Source of the DNA: Ricordea florida
Taxonomy: Eukaryota; Cnidaria; Anthozoa; Corallimorpharia; Ricordeidae
Direction of reading: 5' to 3'
DNA: 64,000 nt
Assembly (NCBI GenBank): GCA_949710005.1
Contig: OX453281.1
Coordinates: forward strand, 25,708,862 to 25,772,861
Below are positions 43,476 to 55,700 of this stretch, piece by piece. Positions within the stretch are counted from its first letter, which is position 1. Each line of letters begins with the position of its first letter. The notes under the pieces were generated by a model. It did not search any database. It worked only from the letters and a program-made list of their open reading frames with translations, and had not been told where the DNA came from. Position numbers and translations under genes: made by a program.

Positions 43476-46400
43476 ATGGAGACCCCTTGGGAGTGAAAGG
43501 GTTAAGTGGATAACAGCTTTGCGATATATATTTTTTTTGCGAGCTCTGCAATGGTACAGTGTAAATGCTTTGGCGACATTGATTTCAGGAAAAAGATGTG
43601 AGGCAGTTATTAACATTTGCCACTTTAAACCATGTGACAATAATGCAACGTGTGAAAGATTTCAATCTGGTGGATATCGATGTATTTGTCCAAGTGGATT
43701 TACAGGTCAGTCATTCTTAATAATTCCATGATGTACCACAGAGAGCTTACTTTATAGAGTGACATCATTGCTTTAAGAGGTTTCAATTATACAAATTAGG
43801 TACAAATTGTAATAAAAATATTACAGTACCTCTAGCAATATAATTATATTAACCCTGCCATATAAGTCCACCCTATTATAATATGTATGTGTTATTGATC
43901 AAGCTTGAGGTCAAGATGGCTGCATATTGACCAAGCGTGAGATCAAGAGGGCTGCATATTGACCAAGCGTGAGGTCAAAATGGCTGCATATTGACCAAGC
44001 GTGAGGTCAAGATGGCTGCATATTGATCAAGCGTGAGATCAAGATGGCTGCATATTGACCAAGCGTGAGGTCAATATGGCTGCATATTGACCAAGCATGA
44101 GGTCAAGATGGCTGCATATTGACCAAGCTTGAGGTCAAGATGGCTGCATATAGACCAAGCGTTAGGTCAAGATGGCTGCATATTGACCAAGCGTGAGGTC
44201 AAGATGGCTGCATAGTGGCTAAGTTCTGACAAGGTCAATGATAAGGCTAGAAGAAATAAAGCTAATACCCAGCCATCTTGACAGAACAAGCTTGGTCAAT
44301 AAAGCATTTATTATATGGCTATTTTGTTTCGCGGGACAATGTGGAAAGTCCCAGGCATGCAAGATAGGCCCATTTTGCCTGCTTGCGTAGCCAATCAGAA
44401 CCCAGGATTTGCCTGATCTTGCCTGCTCATGGTCCAAAGCAGCCATATAATATAACCACTTATTGTGTGCTTTAAACTAAAAGGAAATGTCAGTCACTTT
44501 CTTATGTTTGCAGTTTGTGTAAGTGCTAAAACTATAACAGATGTCTTGGAAGCAATAAGGTTAAGATACATTATTCACTGAAGAGTCTTAACACTGGATT
44601 TCCCTGTGTGAACCATCTCTTAGGAACACTTTGTGAAACTGATATTGATGACTGCGAGCAGGTAGCAGTTCCTTGTCATAATGGTGGCACATGTCTTGAT
44701 GGTATCCATGGTTACACATGTCAGTGTCTTCCTGGGTACTCGGGTCCTCTGTGCAATGTTACAATCTCAAAATGCAGTGGTCATCCTTGTCAAAATGGAG
44801 CAACTTGTGTGGAAAGTCCTCAAGGGTGAGAGGTTGTTTGTTGTTAAGGTATCAGTAAGGGGAAAATTTGCCATTTTACATAATTTTACTTTTTTAAACG
44901 GTTGGATAAATCTTAAGGTTATCTTTAAAATTAAAAAAAACTCCACGAAAAAATACTATATCTGTCGCTAGTTATTGCGCGATAAATATTTTTTGCACAT
45001 TAATTACTTAATTGAGAGTTGACAAGTTCTGTCAAATGAATATTAATTGTCGAGGCAAGGCGTCATAATCAAAACGCGCCATAATCAGTGCACGGATGTC
45101 TTCGAGGAAGAACAAACGATCTTGCCCTTTTTCATCGGCTAAAGGAAGGTTCAAAGAAGGCAAAAAACACTTTTGACAAAACGTGGGCCGCTAAATTAGC
45201 GGAAAGCGACGAAGGGTCTTATTACAATCAAGACAAATTGCTGGATGAACTCGATCGCGATCACGAAGCCAGCGAGCAAGTCGAAATGAGCGCAAGTCGC
45301 CGTAAAATACGATTGCAATAAACTGTCGAAGCAGAGGAAATTGAGGAAAAGGAGTTTACGTTTACGACGTCCGCTCCAGCGTTTCCCTTTGTGTGCTTGC
45401 ATTTTCTCGGGGATCTACGGGCCTTTGGCATCTTTACTGAAGATGATTTCACGTTTACTAACCTTGGAATTCTGACTTTACACATGAAAAAGCGGTTTAT
45501 TCACAGGAAAATAATTTACCGCGCGCCATGCGGTTTCTCCCTTGCTATGATAATCTCATAACACTTGGATGCTGCCGAATTTTAGTTTTTCTCTGTTTCT
45601 TGAAAGTAAAAAGGTAGGCGACTTGTACGTGCATTTCGAGTTCCAAGTCGTCAGCCCCTGGACCAAATTGGCTGAAATTCGGAGAGCATGTTGTCAGAAC
45701 GTTCGCCGACAAAACCGTGTCTGCGAATTCTGATTATTCTTCTCATTAAAAAGTTATGCCTTTTTTTCGCGAGCAGCTCTATTTTTTTCCCTTTCCAAAC
45801 TTTACCCTCTTATAAAAAAATAACAAACGCATGTGCCAAAAATCTGAGACACGGTTTTTGAGGTCAATGTGTGAAGAAACGGATGCCATGTTAATCGTTT
45901 TCTCCGACCTAAATTTAGCGGGCGTATACCTTGATTTATGGCTTCCTGAATCTTTGTAAACATATTCACATTTTCGAAAAACGGTATATTTTTTACCGTT
46001 TAAACAGATCCGGTCATAATCTGTAGTTATTAAGCTTCCGAAAAATATACGGTTTATATGGGTTTTGTTAAAACCAAGAACGCTAGAGCGGACCGCGCGC
46101 GGATGGTCAAATGGGCTATACTGATACCTTAAGGAGGAATTTGTTTGCATGTTAATTAACTCCTTGACTGTTGTCGTCTTATTTGATACTTGAGTTGTAA
46201 CAGCTAGGTGTACGTAGGCAGCGTGGTCAAAGCGTTTTATAGTAGGCGGCTGAGTTTGCAAATAAACCGTCTGGACAACTGAACACCAGAGGCTGGTCTT
46301 GGGGGGGGGGGGGGCATGCCATGCAGAGCAACCGTCTGATATGTTGAAGTAGGCGGAGATTTTCACCAGCAGCCAGCTGTAACTTTTGACAACTGTGCAT

Positions 46401-49400
46401 AGGCCATGAGTAAACACAAAAGCCTGATCCTCTTACAAATTACAGCATATAAAGAATTACAGGACATGTACAAATTAAAGTAGATAATAGGGAATAATGC
46501 AAACATCATTATCACGTGAATTCCATTACCCCATCAAATAACTTATTACGTTTTGCAACTCTATGCATGTGTCAAAAGCTCTCTGGCAGTTTGCCTTTTA
46601 AACTGCTTTATTTGTCTTTAAATACAGAAGTTGAAGTAGTTTGCCCAGCAAATACCTTAAAAGCTAGTCGTGGCAGGGCAAGACAAGTACATGAGGAACT
46701 CAAATAAGTACCTTAAAGAAACAGAAACCTTAAGTTAAAACAAGCTTTGCAGATTGCAAAATTACACGAATGATGATCTAGTTAACACAGAGCTTACTGA
46801 CTACAATGCATTAAAAATAGAGAGTCACAGACTCTTTTAGGATGATGGCAGACATCAACCTCGTTCCCAGGGCCCTCTCCTACTCGGCCCCCCTGGCGAC
46901 GGGGGCCGAGTAGGAGAGGACCCTGGGAAAGAGGTTGGATAGAGATTAGTTGAAGAGATAAACAAGTGTATCTGTGTACCTACTTTTTGATAATCATGAG
47001 GATTTGAATATAGTCATTTTCCTTTTCTAAAATATTAAATAGCAACTTGCGAAGAACTTGTTAATCTTTCACAGCTCACATATATGAAATTTTAATGTCT
47101 TCACATTTATATTTTCTTCTTTTATTCATATTCCAGTTATAACTGCTCCTGTGTAGTTGGCTTCACTGGAATTCACTGTGAACAGAACATCAACGACTGT
47201 CAGAAAAATTCTTGTCAAATTTATGAACAGTGCATTGACGGAGTGAACAGTTATCATTGCGTCTGCCCTGATGGTAAAACGGGTAGCAATTGCGATGTGG
47301 TTATCGACTACATGTACTGTGCTAGTCAGCCCTGTTTGAATGCTGCAACATGCAATAACCATGCCAGTAAGTCTCCACTGCCTTTCCTGATTCAGAAATC
47401 CAATAAGACTCGCAATATGCAAGATGCATTCAGTTCAAGTTACTGAAAGTATCTAACCGCAAGGAAAACGTTTTGACATTTTTTGTTTTAAAGATGTTTC
47501 GCTGTGTTTAAATGCTGCAACATGCAATAACCTTGCAAGTAGGTATCCATTCTCAGACCGCTGACATCTTGGATCATTGACACAATAAAAAGATCAGACC
47601 TTCTTTTTAGGGAGTAAGAATGTCGAAAGAGGAGGAAAATTTCTCGTGAATATCGTGTTGCCATTAAAAAAAGAACGCATAGGGAGTTCATAGAGATTTC
47701 ATGTAATGGAAAAAAATTGTATTCTGTTTCATCGTCTCATTTGATCAGCACTCTATCAGAATCGTTTATTCCATATAGTATGTGTGTGCCCTTACATAGT
47801 TACTCAGACTTCCGTTCTGTTTTCAGCCAATTATTCCTGCACATGCGCTCCAGGCTATGAGGGGCCTCGTTGTGAAAACGAGACAGATGAGTGCGCGTCC
47901 AACCCGTGTTTTAATGGCGGCACTTGCCAAGACAAACTAAACAGTTTTGTTTGTCAGTGTATTCCGGGATTTATCGGAAGTCGCTGTGAGGCTAATGTCA
48001 TCGAGTGTTTATCCAATCCTTGTCAAAATGGCGGTTCATGCACAGAAAATGTTGGTACAGCAGGATATCAGTGTAAATGCCTTGCAGGATTCCAAGGTAA
48101 CCCTTTTCGCTATGTACTAAATTTTTAGTAGAAAACAACTCGCATTATATCTACGATGGGCATAAATTACTTCATGTGGCTGTCTTTTTGGAATGAGAGA
48201 TTTTTTGTTATGTTAGAGATCTGAAACAGGGTACCAATTTGGTTGACGCCCGAAACACATTTCTTGTTTACTAGCGGCGCGGCCTGAACGCATTCTTGTC
48301 TCGGTCAATTGACATTCCCTCGACCATCGATACAAATCGAACATGCTTCGTCGCTCTCGGTAAGTCAATTCCTTCAATGTTCGACGCCAAACGAAATCCG
48401 AAGATTGAACGACTTAATTACATACTCGATGACATATATGACATTATAGTGGCTACGCTTTCTACAGACGCTGGTAGCCACAACAGCCCTGTGATATGAT
48501 TGCTTGTACTCAACAATTAGACTTCTTGTTTGAGGTTTCTCTGAGTCAGTAGTCGTGAGACTGAGTAAGTAGGCTAAAATGGTGGAGTGCGTCCTGGGTC
48601 TGTTCTACTCAACTGATCAGAAGCTACAAATGCACTTTCTTGCTTTACTGGCCTTTGGTAGATCGTCTGGTCTCACAGTGAATATAATTCTTGTTGTAGG
48701 GCCTCATTGTGAATTTAACAGTTCTTCATGTATTCCCAATCCATGTCATTATAATGGCACGTGCACACTGTACAAGAACACTGTGAACTGCACGTGCACA
48801 ACCGGTTGGACCGGTTTAGACTGCTTTGTTGACGTCAATGAATGCCTGACATCACCTTGTGGAAGACTGGGCACGTGTCATAACACACCCGGTAGCTATA
48901 GTTGCACGTGCTTGGCAGGTTTCACGGGGAGACATTGTGATAAGCACGTGGATGAGTGTCAAAGCAGACCTTGCCTGAATCAAGGAACGTGCGAAGATCT
49001 CGTAGATGGCTACCGCTGCCTGTGCACAGCAAGTTTTTCTGGCGTCAACTGTGAAATTCCTCTGAACGATTGCTCGGCGCAGCCGTGCAAGAATGGCGGG
49101 ACATGTCAACTGGGTGGAAACGGGTTTCAGTGCTTGTGTAAACCGGGCTATACCGGTTTGACCTGTGACACTGACGTGAACGAATGCGTGAGTAATCCAT
49201 GTAAAAATGGTGCTACCTGTTTGGACCGAGAGAATAAATTCGAGTGCAAGTGTGCGGAGGCTTACAGAGGCAGGTTATGTGAGTTCCTATTTGCTGTCAG
49301 CTTCCAGAAGGGATCTCATCTGCTCGCCTTGAGCTCCTATCTTATACCTCCGGATCAGTTTTCTTTCAAGTTTCGGACCACTCTTCCTGATGGACTGTTA

Positions 49401-52400
49401 TTCTATCAAGGAGCGGTAAGGACAGGCTTGAATACATTCCTCCTCTAAAATTAAGTTGTCATTGTTGTTAATCTTTTTTCTTCATGCTACTGTTATTTTT
49501 TTTTGTGTATGTTGGCTGCTCGTTTGTTCTAATTTTTGCTGCTTTGTAGTTGATCTCCTTCTAAGTGTTGTTTTATTGTTTTTACCTCATGGTATGTATG
49601 TCATACCATGAGGTATAGTAATGGTTGGATTTGTCACTCCATTCCCGTTAGACAATTAATTTATGCATTAAATCCGCATTAAATGTGATTTAAACAGGTT
49701 CTCCCCTATCTCCCCTGCTAGGTTTGGTTTCGTCCACAAAGTCGTGCAATTGTTTTATGTTCACATATGTGGGGGGAGGGGGTGAGACAAAGCGGCAGCA
49801 CATGTTTACAAAATGGCGTCTGTTGTGTTGAGGCCGACGCAAAGATAGTCAAGGCGGGTTTTCGTTCTTTTCGCTCCATCTTTGATCAAAATACACTTTT
49901 GAAGATCTCGCGAATGAACAGGAAATGTGTTCAAGAATGCTCGAGGGCAAAGAAATGGGTTTTAAAGTCTTAAAAGTGACGATGTCTCCAAGTTGGACGA
50001 CGAGTAATCGATCAGTCGTAGCAAGAGTGCACAAAACGAACTATTCGGAATGAACGCTTTATGGTCTGGGGAAAGGACAGCACTTCATGGAATAATTACC
50101 ACAGACCATGAGGTAGCGCGAAGGAGCCTTTGATTGTTATTCAAGTTTGCCGTGTTTCGTACTTTTATCACTGATCGTAAGTCGTACAGCTAACCCTTCG
50201 CCAAATTTACATCCAAAATGAAAATGTAATAAGGGTAAGTTGAAGCCACACATATGCGCACTGAGGCGACAGTGGTAGAAGGTACAAAACCCTGTTGCTA
50301 CCGAAAAAAGATGAAAAAATTGAGCTCAAAAGCCAGCAGCCATGGACAGCTGTTTCAGTCGGCCTTGTTAGGCCTCATCATTTTACTTCCAAAATCGTTG
50401 CTGACATTCCCCGGCTAGGGGTTTATATTCGGTGTAAAACGCACCAGTGACGTAACAAAACATTTCAAAGAAAATCCAAACAATGCAGACCACGAAAACA
50501 ATGGCCTAAAACAAAAAGAATCTTCACACCGTTTTACACCGAACATAAACCCGGCTCGCCTTCAACACGCGCACTGATCGTAGTGCTTTATAACACAACT
50601 AATCGATGTGCGATCGGGAAAAGTACGGTTTTTGTCCGTAATATATAGCCTCCATCAGGTTATGTAGTATTATTACTGATTTCACGTATGCCCTTTCATC
50701 AGACTAACTAAAAACTTTTTTGAACGATCTTGGTTAATTTTATCTTTGAATTGTAACTTTTTAACTAATACGAACTCTTTTTACTCTTATTTATCTTAGC
50801 TTGTAGCTAGTAATTATGAGGTAATTCTTACTGTCATTTTTAGGTGATTTTTACCTAGGAGGGCTCCACTGAAAACTGCCTTTGGCGAGTTGGATTCCCT
50901 CACTTAATAATATACATGAAAAAATTTCTCCATTTTGATTGGCTAAGAGAAATGCAGTTTTCAGTTAACACAATGCAGAAAAGAGGTAATTCAGTGCAAA
51001 ATGAGGTAATAAACGAAGCATTCTGATTGATCAATGATGAAAGAAACACACAGATAGCCAATCAAATGCAAGCCCTTTGTGGCGCAAAATTTGGATACAC
51101 TGAAAATTTACGAGTGAAACAATGGCCGGCGTTTTAAGTAGGTTTTCTTTCGCCACCGCAACAACAATACAAGAGCTGAAAAACAGCTCTAAAAACAAAA
51201 ATACTGTGAAAAGCACTGCTTTTTGGTTGTCGGTGTGGAATAAGTGGTGTTTAGAGAAGAGAATTTCTGAGAAAATCGAAAATTATGAGCCGGCGGAGCT
51301 GAACACTTTGCTCGAGCGATTCTATGCGGAACTTAAAAACAAACACGGTGAGGATTACGAACCAGGAAGCCTCAAAGTAATGATTACATCACTTGATAGA
51401 CACTTGAAGAACAAAGGGTATAGCCTGTCCATTGTTCGCGACAGAGAATTGAGTTCCTCCAAACAAGTACTGGACGGGAAAGCGAAACAGCTTCGCTTGG
51501 CTGGCCGCGGCAAGCGCCCAAACAAAGCTCGACAGCTATCCGAAGAGGAGGAAGAAATTCTCTGGAAGTGCGAGAAACTCGGTGGTAAAACCCCAGAATC
51601 CTTGATTCATACAATGTGGTGGCTACTCACCCAACAATTTGGTCTCCGTGGAAGGCAGGAACATCACGGAATGAGACTGGAGGATTTCAGAATCCTGAAA
51701 GGTGACGACGGCCTTGAATTTGTCGAGTTTGCTGAAGGGCCAACGAAAACCAGACCTGGAGGTTTGAACGCAAAACCAAGACAGTTTCAACCAAAAATGT
51801 TCCAGACTGGCGGAGAGAGGTGTCCAGTTGCGTTATTTCGCCAGTACATCAGCCGTGGGCCTCCCAGTCTCAGGACGAGTGGTGCATTTTATCTCTCGAT
51901 AAAACACAACAGAGGACCGGGCGATGAAATCTGATACAAAGTCCAGCCCATGGGGGAAAATAAAATCAACTCCATGATGAAAAACGTCATCTCTGAAACC
52001 ACCTTTGAGTCATCTGAGAAGCGATTTTCCAATCACAGTGCACGCAAAACACTCGTAAGCAAGATGAAGAAAGCAAATCTCGAGAGGTCGTCAATTGCAA
52101 AAGTCACTGGTCACAGAAATATCCAGTCTTTAGACGACTACGATGAAGTAGACCAAGACGAACAGCGACAGCTTTCCTGGGCCATCTCGAAAGGAAATAG
52201 CACAGCAAAACCCAGTAGTAAATCTGGTCATTCTACTTCAAACGCAGTAATTCCAGACATGATGAGCTCACAAGCGCAGAATCTGATGAATTCCTTCACC
52301 AACTGCACTGTCACATTCAACCTCAACAGCAAGACCTCGCCTGTCATTAAACCTTGCAAACGACGATTCCATTTCATCGAAAGTGATTCGGATACAGACT

Positions 52401-52594
52401 GATACAGACAATTCCTTGAACTTCTCAGCTGTACTTTGAACTTTTTATGAGTCAAACTGTTATTTTGATCGAAAAGCGGTTGACATTTGCATGGTTTGAA
52501 TAAATTATTTTTGCACGTGATTAGCGCGCGTTGCTTCTGCATAATTATGGTGACATATCGCATTTTTTCATGTATATTATTAAGAAGTAATCAC

Positions 52595-52630
<36 letters not shown>

Positions 52631-52697
52631 TTGTAAATTTTTTCCATGACCACAAATTGCACTCGCCCTACGGGCTCGTGCAATTTTGTTGGTCTGA

Positions 52698-52733
<36 letters not shown>

Positions 52734-52760
52734 TCGAAATCATGTGATTACCTATACAAA

Positions 52761-52799
<39 letters not shown>

Positions 52800-55700
52800 G
52801 GAGCAGCATCAGAGTCCGACCTCACTCCAGTACAATGTTTTCTAGATCGTTGTTTGAAAAGGCATTTTACCACAAGGGATCTTGATATACGATCTATTTT
52901 AGAGAAGCAGGATCGTTGTATTTATAAAGAGTTTCCTACGCCGCAAATCACCCCCCTTTCACTAGTTATTCCGCGCGTAAAGACCTGTTGTTACAATCTA
53001 GGAAGGAGGTCAAGCGCCCCCCCCCGACCCCCGCGACCAAACATCAAGAAATACGTTCATCAATCGATTAATTGTTCGTAATTAGATATAACCTTGCGTT
53101 ATAGTAACAAGGTAACAAGAGATTCTTAGCTTATTAAGGTTGTAATTTTGTATGTATTTCGAATTTTTTAATCTTTTTCAATATTTTTAACGTTTATTGT
53201 CTGTAACATAAGATATGTATTTTTATCTTTTGAATGAATAAAGACTATTATTATAAGACTATTATTACATGTTATAGGTCACTCGTGATGTTATAGGATT
53301 ACTCGTTGCGTTTTCTCTTCTGCTCTGACTAGGATATTACCCAGGAACAATACGATCACGTGATCGTAGAGCTCACCAACGGCTCAGTACGACTTTCTTT
53401 GAACGCTGGCGTGGACTCTGCAACGGTCACTGTGGGCAGCGGCTTTAATGACGGAGTGTTACACCTCGTGGAGGTGTCGTTAACCCTGTCCCAGGCCGCC
53501 ATTGGGGCCACCGTCTCGGTCGACGGCAACATGGCTTCAGTGTCTGCAAAATCTGACAGTGATTTCCAGTTCTCTGGTGCATCGTACTTTGGAGGAATTA
53601 AGAATATGGTTCCTCAGATCAGAGATCAACTTGTGTCTGATGGAACATTTGTGGGGTGTGTGCAGGTATGAAGGTGCCATGAAATAGATTGTTTTTCATC
53701 GTGGTAGTTTGATGATAATACAAATTTGTTCTTTTGTATCACGACTGAGTCACTGAGTGCTGATCGCCGACCGGTTAGCTCAGTTGGTAGAGCACCGGAC
53801 TACCGTGCGGGAGGTTGCGGGTTCAAACCCCGGCCGCACCAACACTCAGGGTCTTTAAATAATTGAGGAGAATGTGGTGCCTTTGTAATGACGTCTGCAA
53901 ATGGTTTGAGTTTCTCGTCTTCTCGGATAAGGACGATAAACCGTAGGCCCCGTCTCACAACCCTTTTTCATGATAATTATCTCTACGTCTGGTTTCATCT
54001 GTCATTTCATGCATGGGTTGGGTGGGTGGACGAGATCATATATGGACTGATAGTGGCAGCTAGAGGTGCCTTTACACGCTGACGTTCGATCTCACCCAGT
54101 AAAGCGCCTATGAACGTATTCATATGAAAAAGTTCGTTATATAAGTTCATTATCATTGTCATTATTGATCGCGACATTTCGACTGCTTAGTACTAGTCTT
54201 CTTCAGACTAGCAGTAAGCACATGAAGATGCCCTTTCATTCTTTGGCAACTTCAGTCGTGCTTTTCATTTGTAAGGCAACTGACGCAAACAAAGCCACAG
54301 AGCTCTGGGAAAACCGTGACTTAAAGAGGAACTTCTTCTCCGATGCATTAAAAAACCGTGACTTAAAGAGAACTTCTTTTTATAAAAAACCGTGACTTAA
54401 AGAGGAACTTCTTCTCCGATGCATTAAAAAACCGTGACTTAAAGGGGAACTTCTTCTCCGATGCATTAAAAAACCGTGACTTAAAGAGGAACTTCTCCTT
54501 CGATGCATTAAGGGGAAGCAGTGCGGATGAGTGGTCACCGCACTGAACTTTAAAGCCAGAACCTCTCGGTCTTTATCCCGTTCGCACCACCGGTTAGATT
54601 TGGAATACGGTGGATCCGTGATTTAACTTCTTGGCAAACCTTGTGAGTTCTTTAACCGCCTGCTTATTTTCCAACCAGTTTATGCACCTATCAATGTTAA
54701 GCCGGCGGGAGGGGGGGGGAGTCAGGGCATGGGGTAGGGATTTGATTGTCTTTGTTGGCCCTGGGGTAGGGCATTTGACTGACCTTGTTCTCCCGGGGGA
54801 GGGAATATTTGAATCTTTCTTTGCCAGCCTTGGGATACTTGACAGCGATGTGCAGCCAGGGGTGGGGAAATTTGGTTGCATTTGACTGGAATGATTTGCC
54901 CGTGGGTAGGGAATTTGACGGCAAATTTTTCAAAAATGTCAAATCCCCACCCCATGCCCTGACTCCCCCCCCCCCCCCACGCCGGCTTAACATTGATAGG
55001 TGCATTACTTTCTCGACAAGTTTTTCTTCACTTTGTAATGTACATTCTCAGAATTAGCGTAGCAATGCTAAGTACACTTATTATGAGGGACACACGAGCC
55101 TCAAGGCCACAAAACTGGACCTTATCCCGGTTTCTCAAGCCTGAAGCACCTTGGATTATTGTTACTCCCCCCTCCCCTGGATAGGATGCTTGTCCAACGC
55201 ACGGCATCCCCCAGCATTATATATATCGCCGGTACCCATCTAGATCGATACACCTGGGTGGAGAGAGACAGTGTGGAGTTATGTTTCTTCTCAAAGGAAA
55301 CAACGCAGTGTGACCACCAGGGCTCGAACTCTGGACCTCTTGATTTGAAGTCCGACACGCTAACCACTACACTATTATGTTTCCACTTATTATTGATGAT
55401 TTTTGAAATATTCTTAAGTTATAGATTATTTATATCGATTTTTTATGTTCCTTCACCAAACAGGATTTCTTTTACAACACTCTGGATATAGATTTGGGCA
55501 AAGGCCTAACTTCCTCAAACCTAGTCTCCCCGGGTTGTCAGAGGCAGGATGTCTGCAGCAGTCATGGGTGCCTCCACGGTAGCGCATGCGTGGACCAATG
55601 GTGGAATTACAGCTGTCAGTGCACCCAAGGATTCGTGGGCTCATTTTGTGAGGTTCAAGTGACAGCGACATTTGTTAGCGAGGACAATTCTGGCCTCAAG

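Noticed and set aside
43037-43513. 158-codon open frame with a 38-residue perfect repeat
   Set aside because: It is the four-copy 114-bp MITE array read through, because 114 is divisible by three. No start context and no relatives.
45779-46417. 212-codon minus-strand frame
   Set aside because: It crosses the end of the TTAA element into unique intron sequence, shows no family motif, and contains a G-run-derived proline/glycine stretch.
53768-53841. Apparent tRNA gene with good A and B boxes
   Set aside because: The acceptor stem does not pair, and the sequence continues into a tail shared by other dispersed copies. It is a SINE head.
54594-55057. Several overlapping proline/glycine-rich frames on both strands
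   Set aside because: They come from one fold-back element whose two arms mirror each other.
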